From Clostridiaceae bacterium M8S5 (GTDB lineage Bacteria; Bacillota; Clostridia; Tissierellales; MCWD3): 64,000 nt of DNA. Below the pieces are notes generated by a model. The model was not told where the DNA came from and ran no database searches. It worked only from the letters and a program-made list of their open reading frames with translations. Where the stretch lies: the NCBI GenBank assembly GCA_029227815.1, contig CP118523.1, forward strand, positions 1,984,001 through 2,048,000. Direction: 5' to 3'. Positions 55,200 through 64,000 of the stretch are shown one piece after another (within the stretch, counting starts at the first letter, position 1; every line of letters starts with the position of its first letter). Made by a program: the position numbers and the translations under genes.

Positions 55200-55322
55200 T
55201 TAGTTGCTTTTGAAGTTAGTATTAATAATAAACAAATCTTTGGTTTCAATCCATTCTATATAGTTTAAACTTAAATCTAATTTCACAATTTTTACTTTTT
55301 TATCTTTATTTAAGTTTAACAT
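55200..55322 (-). CDS. 40-residue hypothetical peptide
   Basis: Starts at ATG after GGGGGTAG (a longer frame from 55,421 lacks a site). Lys/Asp-rich head, then LDLSLNYIEWIETKDLFIIN. No cysteine. It sits where the N-terminus of the oxidoreductase is missing. No family known; may be a rearrangement product. Confidence 0.4.
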   Translation of the reverse strand: MLNLNKDKKVKIVKLDLSLNYIEWIETKDLFIINTNFKSN

Positions 55323-55585
55323 ACTACTACCCCCATAGAAAAGTTTTTTTGTAGTTTTTTCATTAAATACATTACATTTGTCCTTTCCAGTAATAAGTGT
55401 TGTAGTTTTATCACCTTTCAAAATAAGTTATAAAAAGTTGAATATATATCAATCATACAACAATAAAATTAAAAGTTTAACAATCTTTATATTATACATA
55501 CCAAAAAATATAGATATAATAAGATAGATAAATACATCTACTTTTTTTTATTTAGTTTTTTTAATGAGTTTAATATTGAATTTAA

Positions 55586-55614
55586 TCAAACAAAAAAGAC
55601 TAGCAAACGCTAGC
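55586..55614 (-). terminator. Terminator below the PPC-domain gene
   Basis: GGCTAGCG TTTGCTAGTC then TTTTTT on the minus strand. Confidence 0.65.
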
Positions 55615-55684
55615 CTAAATAGTCTAAACATACTTATATCCTATAATGGGCATTTCTCCCTTATATTAAATATATAATCCAATT

Positions 55685-56146
55685 TTAAAGTTTATCCATT
55701 CTCCATTTTATACTATAAGGTGCTTTCCACATACCTCCACTTGTATATTCAGCTTTTAAATAATAAACCCTTCCTTTACGAAGTACAATATCGTTTATAA
55801 GTGCACCCGTGTTATCACCTGATTTACTAGTAATTAATATTCCATCACTATTATATAATGATAGCTTAGCGCTTACAGTTCTAGAATACTGCATGTAAAG
55901 TGAAGCTACACCAGTTTTTAATGGTTCTAGTTTCCAATAATCTACTGTATCTATATTGTTTATATAACCATACATGTTCATTCCGTCAATGTCACTATAA
56001 AATTTTACATTATTTTTATTTTGTTCTGCTTTACTAATTGTGTCATTATCTTCACGTTCCATACAACTTATCATATCTGCAAAGCAAATACTTGTAGTCA
56101 TAATAAGTACTAGTAAAAGTACAAATACCTTTAATTTTGTTTTCAT
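55685..56146 (-). CDS. Secreted PPC-domain protein
   Basis: 153 residues. Signal peptide (KTKLKVFVLLLVLIMTTSI, cleavage near CFA-D) and a single bacterial pre-peptidase C-terminal domain: EREDNDTISKAEQ opening, then GYINNIDTVDYWKLE, and a closing YYLKAEYTSG. Such domains usually ride on secreted enzymes; here it stands alone. A related domain begins the murein endopeptidase at 57,851-59,506. Confidence 0.8.
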   Translation of the reverse strand: MKTKLKVFVLLLVLIMTTSICFADMISCMEREDNDTISKAEQNKNNVKFYSDIDGMNMYGYINNIDTVDYWKLEPLKTGVASLYMQYSRTVSAKLSLYNSDGILITSKSGDNTGALINDIVLRKGRVYYLKAEYTSGGMWKAPYSIKWRMDKL

Positions 56147-56294
56147 TATTTAATCGCCTCCTATTTTTTAAATCATTAAAATAATAACATAATTAATAAA
56201 ATATGTCAAAATTATTAAATATTATTAATATTTTTACTTTTTTCTAATAATTCTATATTATAGCTTGTAATATTTAACAACAGGCATCTCACCC

Positions 56295-56520
56295 TTATTT
56301 CCCAAGTTTCTCAAGAAACCCAACATGTATATAATTCTTATCCTCAATAAAGTATCCATCTGCTTCAAGCTCATTATCATGAAAAAGCATTTTTATTTTC
56401 TGAGGTTGAGAGAAATCTTTAGTTTCCCTAATCCATCATACACCCTACCCTTGAACTCTGACCACCTACCACTACTCCTAAGAATACGAGTATTACTTAT
56501 TTCAGTTCATTTGCATGATA
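56295..56520 (-). pseudogene. Decayed C-terminal fragment of an exported protein
   Basis: The minus strand reads a start-less frame ending ADGYFIEDKNYIHVGFLEKL then GK and a stop, with GRWSEFKGRVYDGLGKL in another frame above it. This looks like the tail of a stalk/peptidoglycan-binding type domain broken by frameshift. The remaining part of 56,147-56,628 holds nothing else. Confidence 0.35.
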
Positions 56521-56628
56521 ATTTGTTAGTATTTTACTATTTTAATCAAATATAGTTTATGATATAATAACTATTATTTAGCTATATAAACAAATATTAC
56601 TACTATATAAATGATAGGGGTGCTCACA

Positions 56629-57798
56629 ATGGATAACTATAAAAAAAGGATTATTTGCTTATTTGCTCTATGTTTAATGGTATTACATTTAATTGCTTGT
56701 GGAGAAATTAAAAAAAATACTATTGTGTCTAATAATAAATTAGAATCGCACACTGATAATAAAAATAATTACTGGGTTACTAAAATTATTGATTATGATA
56801 TAAGAAATATAATCGATGCAAAAATTGTAAATAATAAATTGTGGTTTATTTTAGGATGGAAAAAGGGAATACATAGATTAAATTTAAATACCAAAGAAGT
56901 TAAATACTATGATAATGATGTGAAACTTAATGAAAATATTGGTTATTACAATGCTATATCACATTTTGATGATAATATATGGTTTTATCCAAAACATCTA
57001 ATTTATAGTGATCCAAAAGTTTCTCAAGCAGTATTGAGATATGATATTTCCAAAAACAAATTCACAAAATACCTAGATGGAAAACCTGATATACATATAA
57101 ATGCAACTATATATGATAATAATGATGTAGCATGGATTGGGACGCATAAAGGTTTATTTAAATTAGATTTACAAACCTCAGAAGTTGGTGTTATTAATAA
57201 TGAATATATTAATGATATAGTAGGGACAAATACGGATGTATTTATTGGCACAAGTAATAATGGCATATTTAAAGTTAATAAAAAAACATATGAAAAATCT
57301 AATATACTAAAATCAAAATTTATATTAGGGCTGAAACTATACAATAACAATAATCATATTTTTGCAAATATTGGAAATGAAGATGAAACAGCTTTTTTTG
57401 CATGTTATAATATTCATAAAAATAGTTTTAAATATTATAACGAAAAAGATTTAATTGATGAAAATGTCCAATATATTCATATAGGTAAGGATAATATTGG
57501 CTTTATAACTACTAAATTGAACAATAAAATGCTATTTTATCAATTTAATTTTGAAACCGAAAAATTTGATAAACTAGAGACAAATTATGAATTGAATAAT
57601 AATTTAATATTTGACGCAATTTTTCTAAATCAGTATTTCATTTTAGGTTTGGATAATGGGGTATTAATTTATAACAAATCATCGGAATCTTACGATATTA
57701 TTTTAAAAAACATTAAAGCAGAAAAAATTGTTAACATAAATGATAGTAAATTAATTGTTTTATCTTCTGAAGGTATCTATAGTGTTTTGCTAAAATAA
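56629..57798 (+). CDS. Lipoprotein with ligand-binding-type beta propeller
   Basis: About 389 residues from ATG 56,629, seven bases after AGGGGTG (an upstream ATG at 56,611 is before that site). Lipobox LIACG. Repeats such as NNDVAWIGTHKGLFKLDL, NTDVFIGTSNNGIFKVN and LDNGVLIYN are the ‘regulator propeller’ blades seen in sensor proteins. Extracellular, no output domain attached. Monocistronic, ending in a two-way terminator shared with the facing gene. Confidence 0.8.
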   Translation: MDNYKKRIICLFALCLMVLHLIACGEIKKNTIVSNNKLESHTDNKNNYWVTKIIDYDIRNIIDAKIVNNKLWFILGWKKGIHRLNLNTKEVKYYDNDVKLNENIGYYNAISHFDDNIWFYPKHLIYSDPKVSQAVLRYDISKNKFTKYLDGKPDIHINATIYDNNDVAWIGTHKGLFKLDLQTSEVGVINNEYINDIVGTNTDVFIGTSNNGIFKVNKKTYEKSNILKSKFILGLKLYNNNNHIFANIGNEDETAFFACYNIHKNSFKYYNEKDLIDENVQYIHIGKDNIGFITTKLNNKMLFYQFNFETEKFDKLETNYELNNNLIFDAIFLNQYFILGLDNGVLIYNKSSESYDIILKNIKAEKIVNINDSKLIVLSSEGIYSVLLK

Positions 57799-57803
57799 AA
57801 AAA

Positions 57804-57840
57804 TACAAGACTTCTTTTATCACCTAAGAAGTCTTGTATA
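57804..57840. terminator. Bidirectional terminator
   Basis: TACAAGACTTCTT … AAGAAGTCTTGTA between convergent genes, flanked by A- and T-runs. Confidence 0.8.
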
Positions 57841-57850
57841 CTTTTTACTC

Positions 57851-59506
57851 CTAAAAATGAACGTGCAAATGATGTTTATGAAGTTCAGGAGCTTTTTTAT
57901 AAGGTCTTACTTTAGTATATTTATTATATAGCACGCTGTCTTCAAAGAATATAGAATCAACATTTGAATCACTTAAAAGAATTTTAATGAAATTCTCTGT
58001 TTTTTCTCGACTATAATTACTATAATCAACATTTGTACCTCCAAGGCTATCATCCTTTTTTAATGGCCTTATATCTATATCAATTCCTTTTTGATGCGAT
58101 ATATGACCACTTGTAGTACCACCTTCAGCACTCATTTCGCTTAACTGTATTAAAGTTGTAGACTGTTCTGACCATTCTTTACAAGCTGTTACTATAGACT
58201 CTGCTACCTCAGGAGTTAACCATTTTATATCATTATGATCTCCAAAACTTGTTATATACCCTATACCAAACTCTAACATTCTGACTAGACCTGCACTAGA
58301 TCTTGTAGTACTTTCATAATATTCTTCTTGCAAAGTTTCTAATCTTTCATTAGAATCATAACTTTTCTTTAGTTCACGTAGTAAAGTACTATCCAATTTT
58401 CCAGTCTTAGAAATGCCCTTAATTTGCTGAAATGATTGTGCAGCCTTAATACATTTAGGCCCCCAACTACCATCAACTGTTCCTATTGCATATCCTATTC
58501 TTAATAAATATTTTTGAGCTTTTTCAATATCTGTTCCTTCTTCTTCATTTCCCCAGGTAAATGTTTTATACTTTTCATCTACACACTTTCCATCAACCAT
58601 AATTACAAATTTGAGTCTATGATTACCAGCCTCATCAAAGTTAGCAACTAAACAAAGTGATTCTTTACCTATAGTGTCTTTTTCTAATTCAGTATATAAT
58701 TTTTTATTATTCTTATCATACATAACTACGCTGTATTCTGGGCTTTTTTGTGTGCCTTTATTTTGAACTGTTACTTTTATTAGAACCCCTTTTCCTAAAG
58801 GAAAAGGATATCTTTCTGGATCATCTGGTTCAATACTATTTATTACTAAATCATAGTCCTCTGTAGTTCCCCCAGTTCCCCATGTATACGTTCTATATTC
58901 TCTGTAAACACTTTCACCATCAACTTCAATTGTAAATTTAATCTTATGACTTCCTTTATTATAGTATTTTATAGCTAGATGCGCTGCATTCCTATTTCCG
59001 CTATCTAATTCACCTTCTCTATCATGATCAACTTCATCACCATTTTCATCATACGCTACTACTTTATATTTCGGACTTTCACTTTCTCCGTTATTTCTAA
59101 CTTTTATATTAAATTCTATATACTCACCAATATCAAAAGGTTCTGATTGCTCCACTGTAATATCTTCAATTACTAAATCATAATTTTCAGTAGTAGTATC
59201 ATCATATCGTTTACATTTAACTTCATAACTTCCACTTGGTCCAGCATAGTGAATTACTTTCATATAATATTTTTTTCCTTTTGCTACAGGTAAATTAACT
59301 AAATCATATTTCCCTGCCCCTTTGCTTGATGAACCTAATTTATTGTAATCCTCATTATATACTTCTAAATCAATATCTAGATCACTTTCATCAGGTTTTA
59401 TATAAAAATTTGCATTTCCTGACTTGACAAATTGTATTTCATACCATTGACTTAATCCTGGACTTATTGTAGCTCTTGCTGATACATTATCTGTTAACGG
59501 TCTCAT
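57851..59506 (-). CDS. Multidomain murein endopeptidase (MepA-like), no signal peptide
   Basis: 551 residues. Order: PPC domain (about 10-110), two CARDB-like domains (about 120-215 and 220-320), a peptidoglycan-binding domain (EKAQKYLLRIGYAIGTVDGS, about 330-385), and a metallopeptidase domain with SHQKGIDIDIRP and closing HLHVHF, the zinc ligands of the penicillin-insensitive murein endopeptidase (M74) family. Would cut peptide cross-links in peptidoglycan. Start is clear (AAAGGAG), yet no secretion signal is present, so export by lysis or an unknown route is implied. CARDB, PPC and peptidoglycan-binding parts echo the RHS protein. Confidence 0.85.
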   Translation of the reverse strand: MRPLTDNVSARATISPGLSQWYEIQFVKSGNANFYIKPDESDLDIDLEVYNEDYNKLGSSSKGAGKYDLVNLPVAKGKKYYMKVIHYAGPSGSYEVKCKRYDDTTTENYDLVIEDITVEQSEPFDIGEYIEFNIKVRNNGESESPKYKVVAYDENGDEVDHDREGELDSGNRNAAHLAIKYYNKGSHKIKFTIEVDGESVYREYRTYTWGTGGTTEDYDLVINSIEPDDPERYPFPLGKGVLIKVTVQNKGTQKSPEYSVVMYDKNNKKLYTELEKDTIGKESLCLVANFDEAGNHRLKFVIMVDGKCVDEKYKTFTWGNEEEGTDIEKAQKYLLRIGYAIGTVDGSWGPKCIKAAQSFQQIKGISKTGKLDSTLLRELKKSYDSNERLETLQEEYYESTTRSSAGLVRMLEFGIGYITSFGDHNDIKWLTPEVAESIVTACKEWSEQSTTLIQLSEMSAEGGTTSGHISHQKGIDIDIRPLKKDDSLGGTNVDYSNYSREKTENFIKILLSDSNVDSIFFEDSVLYNKYTKVRPYKKAPELHKHHLHVHF

Positions 59507-60027
59507 TAAACCACTCCTTTAAAATTATTCTTAAATTAATTATTTGGTACCTAAAAACAAAAGGATAATAAAACTCATTTCATATGCTTTATATCAATCA
59601 TCTTTATCCTCCTCTCTTTTTGCCTTTCACTTATATAAGTCGATAACAAAGTGATTTAACAACCAAAAAATTTATTTATTACATAATTGTAATAAATATT
59701 ACATTAATTGCCTATTGTGCTAAGTAAAACTTAATCAATATCACAGCTTGAACATTTAATATCTGATTAGGGCTACGTTGTTTAGTGCAGTAGTTAAATT
59801 CAAAGCTTCTTCTGCTGTCCTTAACTAAGCTTGTACAAAGTTCTTTTATCCATAAAGCACCTTTTGGCTATATTATTGATAGCATGTCCGAATCTTTGAC
59901 AGCTTGGTCTATTTCATGTACTGTTACTCCTATAATCATCACATGTTATCTAAAAATTTACTTCTTGTTTTATAACATACTCCATTGTTATAAAATTTGC
60001 AGTTTTGGTAAGTGCTATCTATAGTAA
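59507..60027. other. Gene-free stretch
   Basis: AT-rich, with short broken frames on the minus strand (for example …VTVHEIDQAVKDSDML near 59,900) that may be debris of a gene that followed the 47-residue gene. Nothing firm. Confidence 0.4.
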
Positions 60028-60171
60028 TTACTTCATTTCTTTTTCTATCTCAGTTTTCTTAGTGCTTTCCAAGTAAGCATGATAAGCAACTCTTGTAATG
60101 GTTTCTTTTGCTTTTGGTATTGCTTCTGGATTGACTATAACTACTTTTATATCTTTTTTCTTTCTAGGCAT
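60028..60171 (-). CDS. 47-residue basic protein
   Basis: GGAGGTG site, then MPRKKKDIKVVIVNPEAIPK and a helix with ITRVAYHAYLESTKKTEIEK. Proteins of this type occur beside serine recombinases on clostridial elements as I remember them, and a recombinase lies 2.3 kb to the right. Role unknown. Confidence 0.55.
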   Translation of the reverse strand: MPRKKKDIKVVIVNPEAIPKAKETITRVAYHAYLESTKKTEIEKEMK

Positions 60172-60406
60172 GATACCACCTCCAGATATGATTCATTCAT
60201 TATATGCAGGTTGCTTGTACATGGTTCTTTCACCGATTACAGATTCTTCACTACTATATGAATTATGTAAATTAAAGAATGTATTTTATGATTAATTGAA
60301 TAATAGATATTTCCACTATTCCACCTACAAAGATGGTTGATATTCTGATTATGGGATGATGAGGTTTGGGAGGTTTTGAGATTTGTGCAGTTTGTGGGAG
60401 TAAAAA

Positions 60407-60431
60407 AATAATAACCCTTTCGAGTTATTAT
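60407..60431. terminator. Peptide-gene terminator, family copy
   Basis: AATAATAACCC TTTCGAGTTATTATT, nearly identical to those at 53,378-53,402 and 61,748-61,772. Confidence 0.75.
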
Positions 60432-60521
60432 TTAATCCAAAAGAAAAGCAAGATAAAATTTATCATATTATTTTACCTTGCTTCTATTTCACATTTATGA
60501 AGTTTTTCATTTTAAATCATA

Positions 60522-60632
60522 TTAAAAAGTCCTTATATAAAGTCCGTGCTCACATGCAAGAGCAATCATAGCATCAACACATAGTGGATATACTTCATCT
60601 TTTTTATATTCTAAAAATCTTTTTAAAACCAT
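60522..60632 (-). CDS. Small peptide of the K(R/K)FLxY family 2
   Basis: 36 residues: MVLKRFLEYKKDEVYPLCVD, then AMIALACEHGLYIRTF. AAAGGAGG site. Two cysteines. Shares the opening with the 26- and 34-residue peptides. Sigma-H-like promoter at 60,683 and conserved terminator below. Confidence 0.65.
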   Translation of the reverse strand: MVLKRFLEYKKDEVYPLCVDAMIALACEHGLYIRTF

Positions 60633-60682
60633 TCCGATACCTCCTTTCTAATTTGTTTTGGAAAATTATGTATACATTCTTT

Positions 60683-60710
60683 ATTCTATATCTCTATGGT
60701 AGTTCCCTCT
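60683..60710 (-). promoter_or_regulatory. Sigma-H-like promoter
   Basis: Minus strand AGAGGGAAC … TATAGAAT (AGAGG, 15 bases), 51 bp above the 36-residue peptide gene. Confidence 0.65.
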
Positions 60711-60896
60711 AATATCGTTGTATTATTTATATAATACAAATTATAATAACCACATTACCTATTACAACATACTCTATGTAATCCACTCTTAAATCCCCCT
60801 ACTTCATGAGTCAAATGAAAAAACTGCAACCTATTGGTTACAGTTTATTTTAAAAGAATAGTATATACAAATTTGATATTTTGACCCATTCGCTAG

Positions 60897-60995
60897 CTAT
60901 CTCTCGAATGGCGGCACTATTTGAGCTATTACATAAAATTTGCAGATCCAAGGTACTTCAATTTCTGGATATTTCATAAATTTCGATAATTTCAT
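60897..60995 (-). CDS. Small Cys-containing peptide
   Basis: 32 residues: MKLSKFMKYPEIEVPWICKF then YVIAQIVPPFER; AAAGGAGG site. The opening MKLxKFxKY relates it to the K(R/K)FLxY peptides. Terminator-like AAACTGCAACC…GGTTACAGTTT at 60,815-60,843 below it. No clear sigma-H-like site. Confidence 0.55.
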   Translation of the reverse strand: MKLSKFMKYPEIEVPWICKFYVIAQIVPPFER

Positions 60996-60999
60996 AATA

Positions 61000-61745
61000 T
61001 ACCTCCTTTCCTAATATATTTTTAATTGGTTGCAGACTCTACAAACATTGAAAACACCGTTTTAAAAAGGATTTTAAGTTAATACTCTCACAAAATCTCA
61101 AGGAAACATTGTTTTTTAGATATTTAGTCTATTATGATAAGTTTAAAAAATGACCATATGCTAGTAAATCTTCTAACAAAATGATCATTTTTTAGTTCTG
61201 TGACAGTCCCCTTTTTATTTTATTGGATTGGCACATATTGAGTAAGCTAATTTATTGATAAGGGTTATAGTATTTTGGAAATTATGAATAGCTCAAAAAA
61301 TTAAGCAATTCCATAATTTCCATTAACGGTTGTAGAACTCAACCATTAAAATACTGTATTTAAATTGTTTTCAAAAGATTTTCCCCATAAAGTATAGTTT
61401 TTAATTAATACCTATCACAGCATAATAACAAACTACACTAAATCCCATGAAAACATTGTATTAATAAATTCACTTAAGTAAATTTATTTGCAATTTTAAA
61501 ATTTCAATCTAAACTAAAGCCCATTTACATGTATTATTAGAGAATGTTTTGTTTTGGGTTATTTATAACTAAAAAATGAATTTATTAACTTATCTATATA
61601 ACATTTTACCACTATGCTTTTACCCCGTTATGTCACTAAAACATTTTATTTTCAAAAAATATATTTATGACAATAAAAAAGAACTAACTATTTATTTTTA
61701 GGTAATCTTAATTATTGTTTAAATGGTAACAGAGTTTGATGTAAA
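61000..61745. other. Gene-free stretch
   Basis: About 740 bp, AT-rich. A hairpin AAAATGACCAT…ATGATCATTTT lies near 61,146-61,194. No coding frame with a ribosome site. Confidence 0.5.
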
Positions 61746-61747
61746 AA

Positions 61748-61772
61748 AATAATAACTCTATCGAGTTATTAT
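61748..61772. terminator. Peptide-gene terminator, family copy
   Basis: AATAATAACTC TATCGAGTTATTAT below the 34-residue peptide gene. Confidence 0.75.
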
Positions 61773-61816
61773 CATTGAACAGTAACGCTTCATACTATTC
61801 TGTTTTTACTCCATGA

Positions 61817-61921
61817 TTATAAATAATGGATATGAGTTGGTTGACATGGAATAAGTAATTGTAGTGGATGACTTAGTTTTTCTGCTTTACTTTCATAATT
61901 TAAAAATCTTTTCAATAACAT
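61817..61921 (-). CDS. Small peptide of the K(R/K)FLxY family 3
   Basis: 34 residues: MLLKRFLNYESKAEKLSHPL, then QLLIPCQPTHIHYL; AAGGAG site. Single Cys, Pro- and His-rich end. Same layout as the 36-residue peptide: sigma-H-like promoter above, conserved terminator below. Confidence 0.62.
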   Translation of the reverse strand: MLLKRFLNYESKAEKLSHPLQLLIPCQPTHIHYL

Positions 61922-62007
61922 GTTGTAATCTCCTTTTTAACATAAATTTAGGTTGATAAAGGCAACCTATAGCCTTTGTAATTTACATAATTTACCATAT
62001 ATATATT

Positions 62008-62035
62008 ATTCTATATTTATTTTGTAAAAACCTTT
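62008..62035 (-). promoter_or_regulatory. Sigma-H-like promoter
   Basis: Minus strand AAAGGTTTT … TATAGAAT (AAAGG, 15 bases), 87 bp above the 34-residue peptide gene. Confidence 0.65.
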
Positions 62036-62204
62036 ATGAATTTATATATTTATTTCAGTTTTTGTAATTTAATTCTATTAAATCAAATTGTTTATTTCTA
62101 TTTTCGCTTTCAACATAATCCAAATTATAATAAATCCTATCGCTTCATGATTAATAATCATATACACTTTGCAATTTTTAGGAGGTTAAGGTTTGTGGAG
62201 TTTT

Positions 62205-62300
62205 GTTGGGAAAATGAAAACTGCAACCGATTGGCTACAGTTTCCTTAAAAAAGAATAGTACTCATAAATCTGATATTTTGCACCATTTACAAGTTGTTT
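62205..62300 (-). repeat. Decayed copy of a peptide-gene 3' end
   Basis: Resembles 60,805-60,892: the terminator-like AAACTGCAACC … GGCTACAGTTT and the following AAAGAATAGTA … AATCTGATATTTTG. No intact peptide frame remains. The rest of 62,036-62,496 is empty. Confidence 0.55.
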
Positions 62301-62496
62301 TATCTTGTTTTCTATGTAATTAATAAATTATTTTAACTAATATTGTACTTCTTTCTTAATAGTTTTATATAATCAAATAGTTGATTCTACCTACCATATC
62401 TATAAATAAGGTTTGTAAGAGGAAAATGTCACTGATAATTTAATTGCTAATTTAATAAATATATAATATGTAAAATTTAATCTAGAAGGTGTTTGT

Positions 62497-64000
62497 ATGA
62501 ATATTGCTATATACTCAAGGAAATCCGTTGATACTGGTAAGGGTGAAAGTATTAAAAGTCAAATAAATCTGTGTAAGGACTATTTTAGTAAAAGCAATAA
62601 TGATTGTAATTTTACTATTTTTGAGGATGAAGGGTTTACTGGTAGTAATATTAATAGACCTGCATTTCAAAATATGATGGAATCAATTAAGCTACATCAC
62701 TTTGATATTGTGGCTGTTTATAAGATAGACCGTATTGCTAGGAATATAGTTGATTTTGTAAATATATATGATGAACTTGAAAATATGGGTGTACAGCTTG
62801 TAAGTGTGACTGAAGGTTTTGACCCTCGTACTGCGGTGGGTAAAATGATGATGCTTTTGCTTGCTTCTTTTGCTGAGATGGAGCGTATGAACATTGCACA
62901 GCGTGTCAAGGACAATATGCGAGAGCTTGCTAAGATTGGTCGCTGGAGTGGTGGGACTGCTCCTACTGGTTATACTACTCACAAGGTTATGGAGATGGGT
63001 AAAAAGGTCACTTATCTAAAGCTAGATACTGATAAGGGCAAGGATATAAGAAAAATGTTTGAAATGTACAGCTTGGGCTATTCTACGTTCAAGATTAGCA
63101 AATACTTTGATGAGAAAGGGTTATATTACCCTCCTAAGACTATTCAAAATATTTTAGGTAATCCAGTATATTTAAAAGCTAATAAGTCTTCTATTAAGTA
63201 TATGGAGACTAAGGGATATATTGTTTATGGTGAGCCTACTGGTAAAGGCTTCTTACCTTATAATAGAAGGCCTAAGAAAAAAGGTAAAAAGATTGTTGGT
63301 AAGGATAAGTTTGTAGCTGTGTCTGCTCATGAACCTGTTGTTGATATTGATTTATGGATAAAGGTTCAGAAAAAAGTTGATGAAAATGCTACTCAACCAC
63401 ATCCTAGAGTTAGTCAGTTTTCTTTTTTGGCTGGACTTGTTAGGTGTAATAAATGTGGTAAGAAAATGACTGTTAGTCCTGGAAGAACTAGAAAGAATGG
63501 ATCTAGGGTATTTTATTTTAGATGTTATAACAAAGATTGTGATGCTAAGTTTCTAAGGATTGATGTTGCTGAAAGTTGTATTATTGAGGAGATTAAGAGA
63601 TACATAAATAAGGATCATTTAGTACAAGAGATAACTAGTAAAAATAAGAACATGAACTTAGAGAAAGATATCAAGGCTATCAAGAGAAAGATTAAGGAAA
63701 ATGATAAGGCTATTGATAATCTAGTTGATAAGCTTGCTATTTTATCTAATGAAGCTTCTAAGGCTATCACTAGAAAGATTGAGCAACTTACTAAGAACAA
63801 TCAAGCTTTGAAGGAAAGTCTTTTAATCAATGAGAGAAGTAATTTAGTATCCAAGATGAAGAATGATAATATTGATGCTCTGCACTCTCAGATTGTTAAG
63901 TTTGTTAACTCGGAAGATATGGATATAAGGAAGATTATTGTTAAAACTATTATTAAAACTATTGATTGGGATTCAGATAATGGTACTATAAGTGTTGAGT
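62497..64000 (+). CDS. Large serine recombinase, cut by the window edge
   Basis: 501 codons without a stop. MNIAIYSRKSVD places catalytic Ser7; KIDRIARNIVDFVNIYDELE and EGFDPRTAVGKMMMLLLASF follow; recombinase domain; zinc ribbon RCNKCGKKM…C…C near 311-345; then a coiled coil. Only distantly like the trio in the 17-kb element. Likely the integrase of another element or prophage that extends to the right. Confidence 0.93.
   Translation, partial: MNIAIYSRKSVDTGKGESIKSQINLCKDYFSKSNNDCNFTIFEDEGFTGSNINRPAFQNMMESIKLHHFDIVAVYKIDRIARNIVDFVNIYDELENMGVQLVSVTEGFDPRTAVGKMMMLLLASFAEMERMNIAQRVKDNMRELAKIGRWSGGTAPTGYTTHKVMEMGKKVTYLKLDTDKGKDIRKMFEMYSLGYSTFKISKYFDEKGLYYPPKTIQNILGNPVYLKANKSSIKYMETKGYIVYGEPTGKGFLPYNRRPKKKGKKIVGKDKFVAVSAHEPVVDIDLWIKVQKKVDENATQPHPRVSQFSFLAGLVRCNKCGKKMTVSPGRTRKNGSRVFYFRCYNKDCDAKFLRIDVAESCIIEEIKRYINKDHLVQEITSKNKNMNLEKDIKAIKRKIKENDKAIDNLVDKLAILSNEASKAITRKIEQLTKNNQALKESLLINERSNLVSKMKNDNIDALHSQIVKFVNSEDMDIRKIIVKTIIKTIDWDSDNGTISVE

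Noticed and set aside
55323..55421. Longer 73-residue reading of the small gene at 55,200
   Set aside because: No ribosome site at 55,421; GGGGGTAG precedes the ATG at 55,322.
60079..60295. Two plus-strand open frames
   Set aside because: Antisense of the 47-residue gene, which has the better ribosome site.
1..64000. tRNA or rRNA genes
   Set aside because: I scanned for GC-rich cloverleaf-like or rRNA signature stretches and saw none; a short tRNA could still have been missed by eye.

Overview
The window is AT-rich and has strong GGAGG ribosome binding sites, frequent TTG/GTG starts, sigma-H-like promoters and several families typical of Clostridia. I read it as the chromosome of a spore-forming clostridial Firmicute; genus not determined. 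Ordinary chromosomal genes (rluB-type, mnmM, cyuA, puuD, an APC permease, a sigma-54 regulator) occupy about 40-51 kb. The rest is accessory.

The centre of interest is a minus-strand polymorphic toxin locus running from about 38.9 kb to the left edge. It has two radical SAM/SPASM peptide maturases (37.6-38.8 and 36.3-37.6 kb) and a 2759-residue RHS/YD-repeat protein (27.85-36.13 kb). The first 204 residues of the RHS protein hold 52 cysteines in CXXX-type repeats, the kind of sequence radical SAM maturases modify. All three genes share an unusual 27-bp promoter motif, and a small sigma-70-like factor is encoded divergently beside them. The RHS tip is followed by a membrane immunity-like gene. 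Beyond it lies a start-less orphan RHS end that carries a different tip and shares 1046 gap-free bases with the main gene, so tip replacement by recombination is possible. Further left (0.3-8.6 kb) is a series of immunity-like lipoprotein and membrane genes, two fossils of a lost toxin tip, and repeated cassette-boundary sequences.

A 17-kb mobilizable element (10,203-27,228) has inserted into the orphan RHS piece, at codons of a YD repeat; the interrupted target and a TCGTA junction repeat can be read directly. It carries three tandem large serine recombinases, ParA/ParB, TnpV, MobC without a relaxase, a structured-RNA candidate, a long repeat array, a ribbon-helix-helix module, and two defence-like cargo sets (a HEPN protein with RhuM; an NdpA-like protein with two GapS4-like proteins).

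The right side (51-62 kb) holds eight tiny monocistronic genes, too short for normal gene calling. They encode small cysteine-containing peptides of two types: CLI_3235-like RiPP precursors and a second family resembling MxLKRFLxYxxK. Six have sigma-H-like promoters, and several end in near-identical terminators. Secreted PPC-domain and propeller proteins, a leaderless murein endopeptidase, a truncated FAD oxidoreductase and a partial large serine recombinase complete this side.
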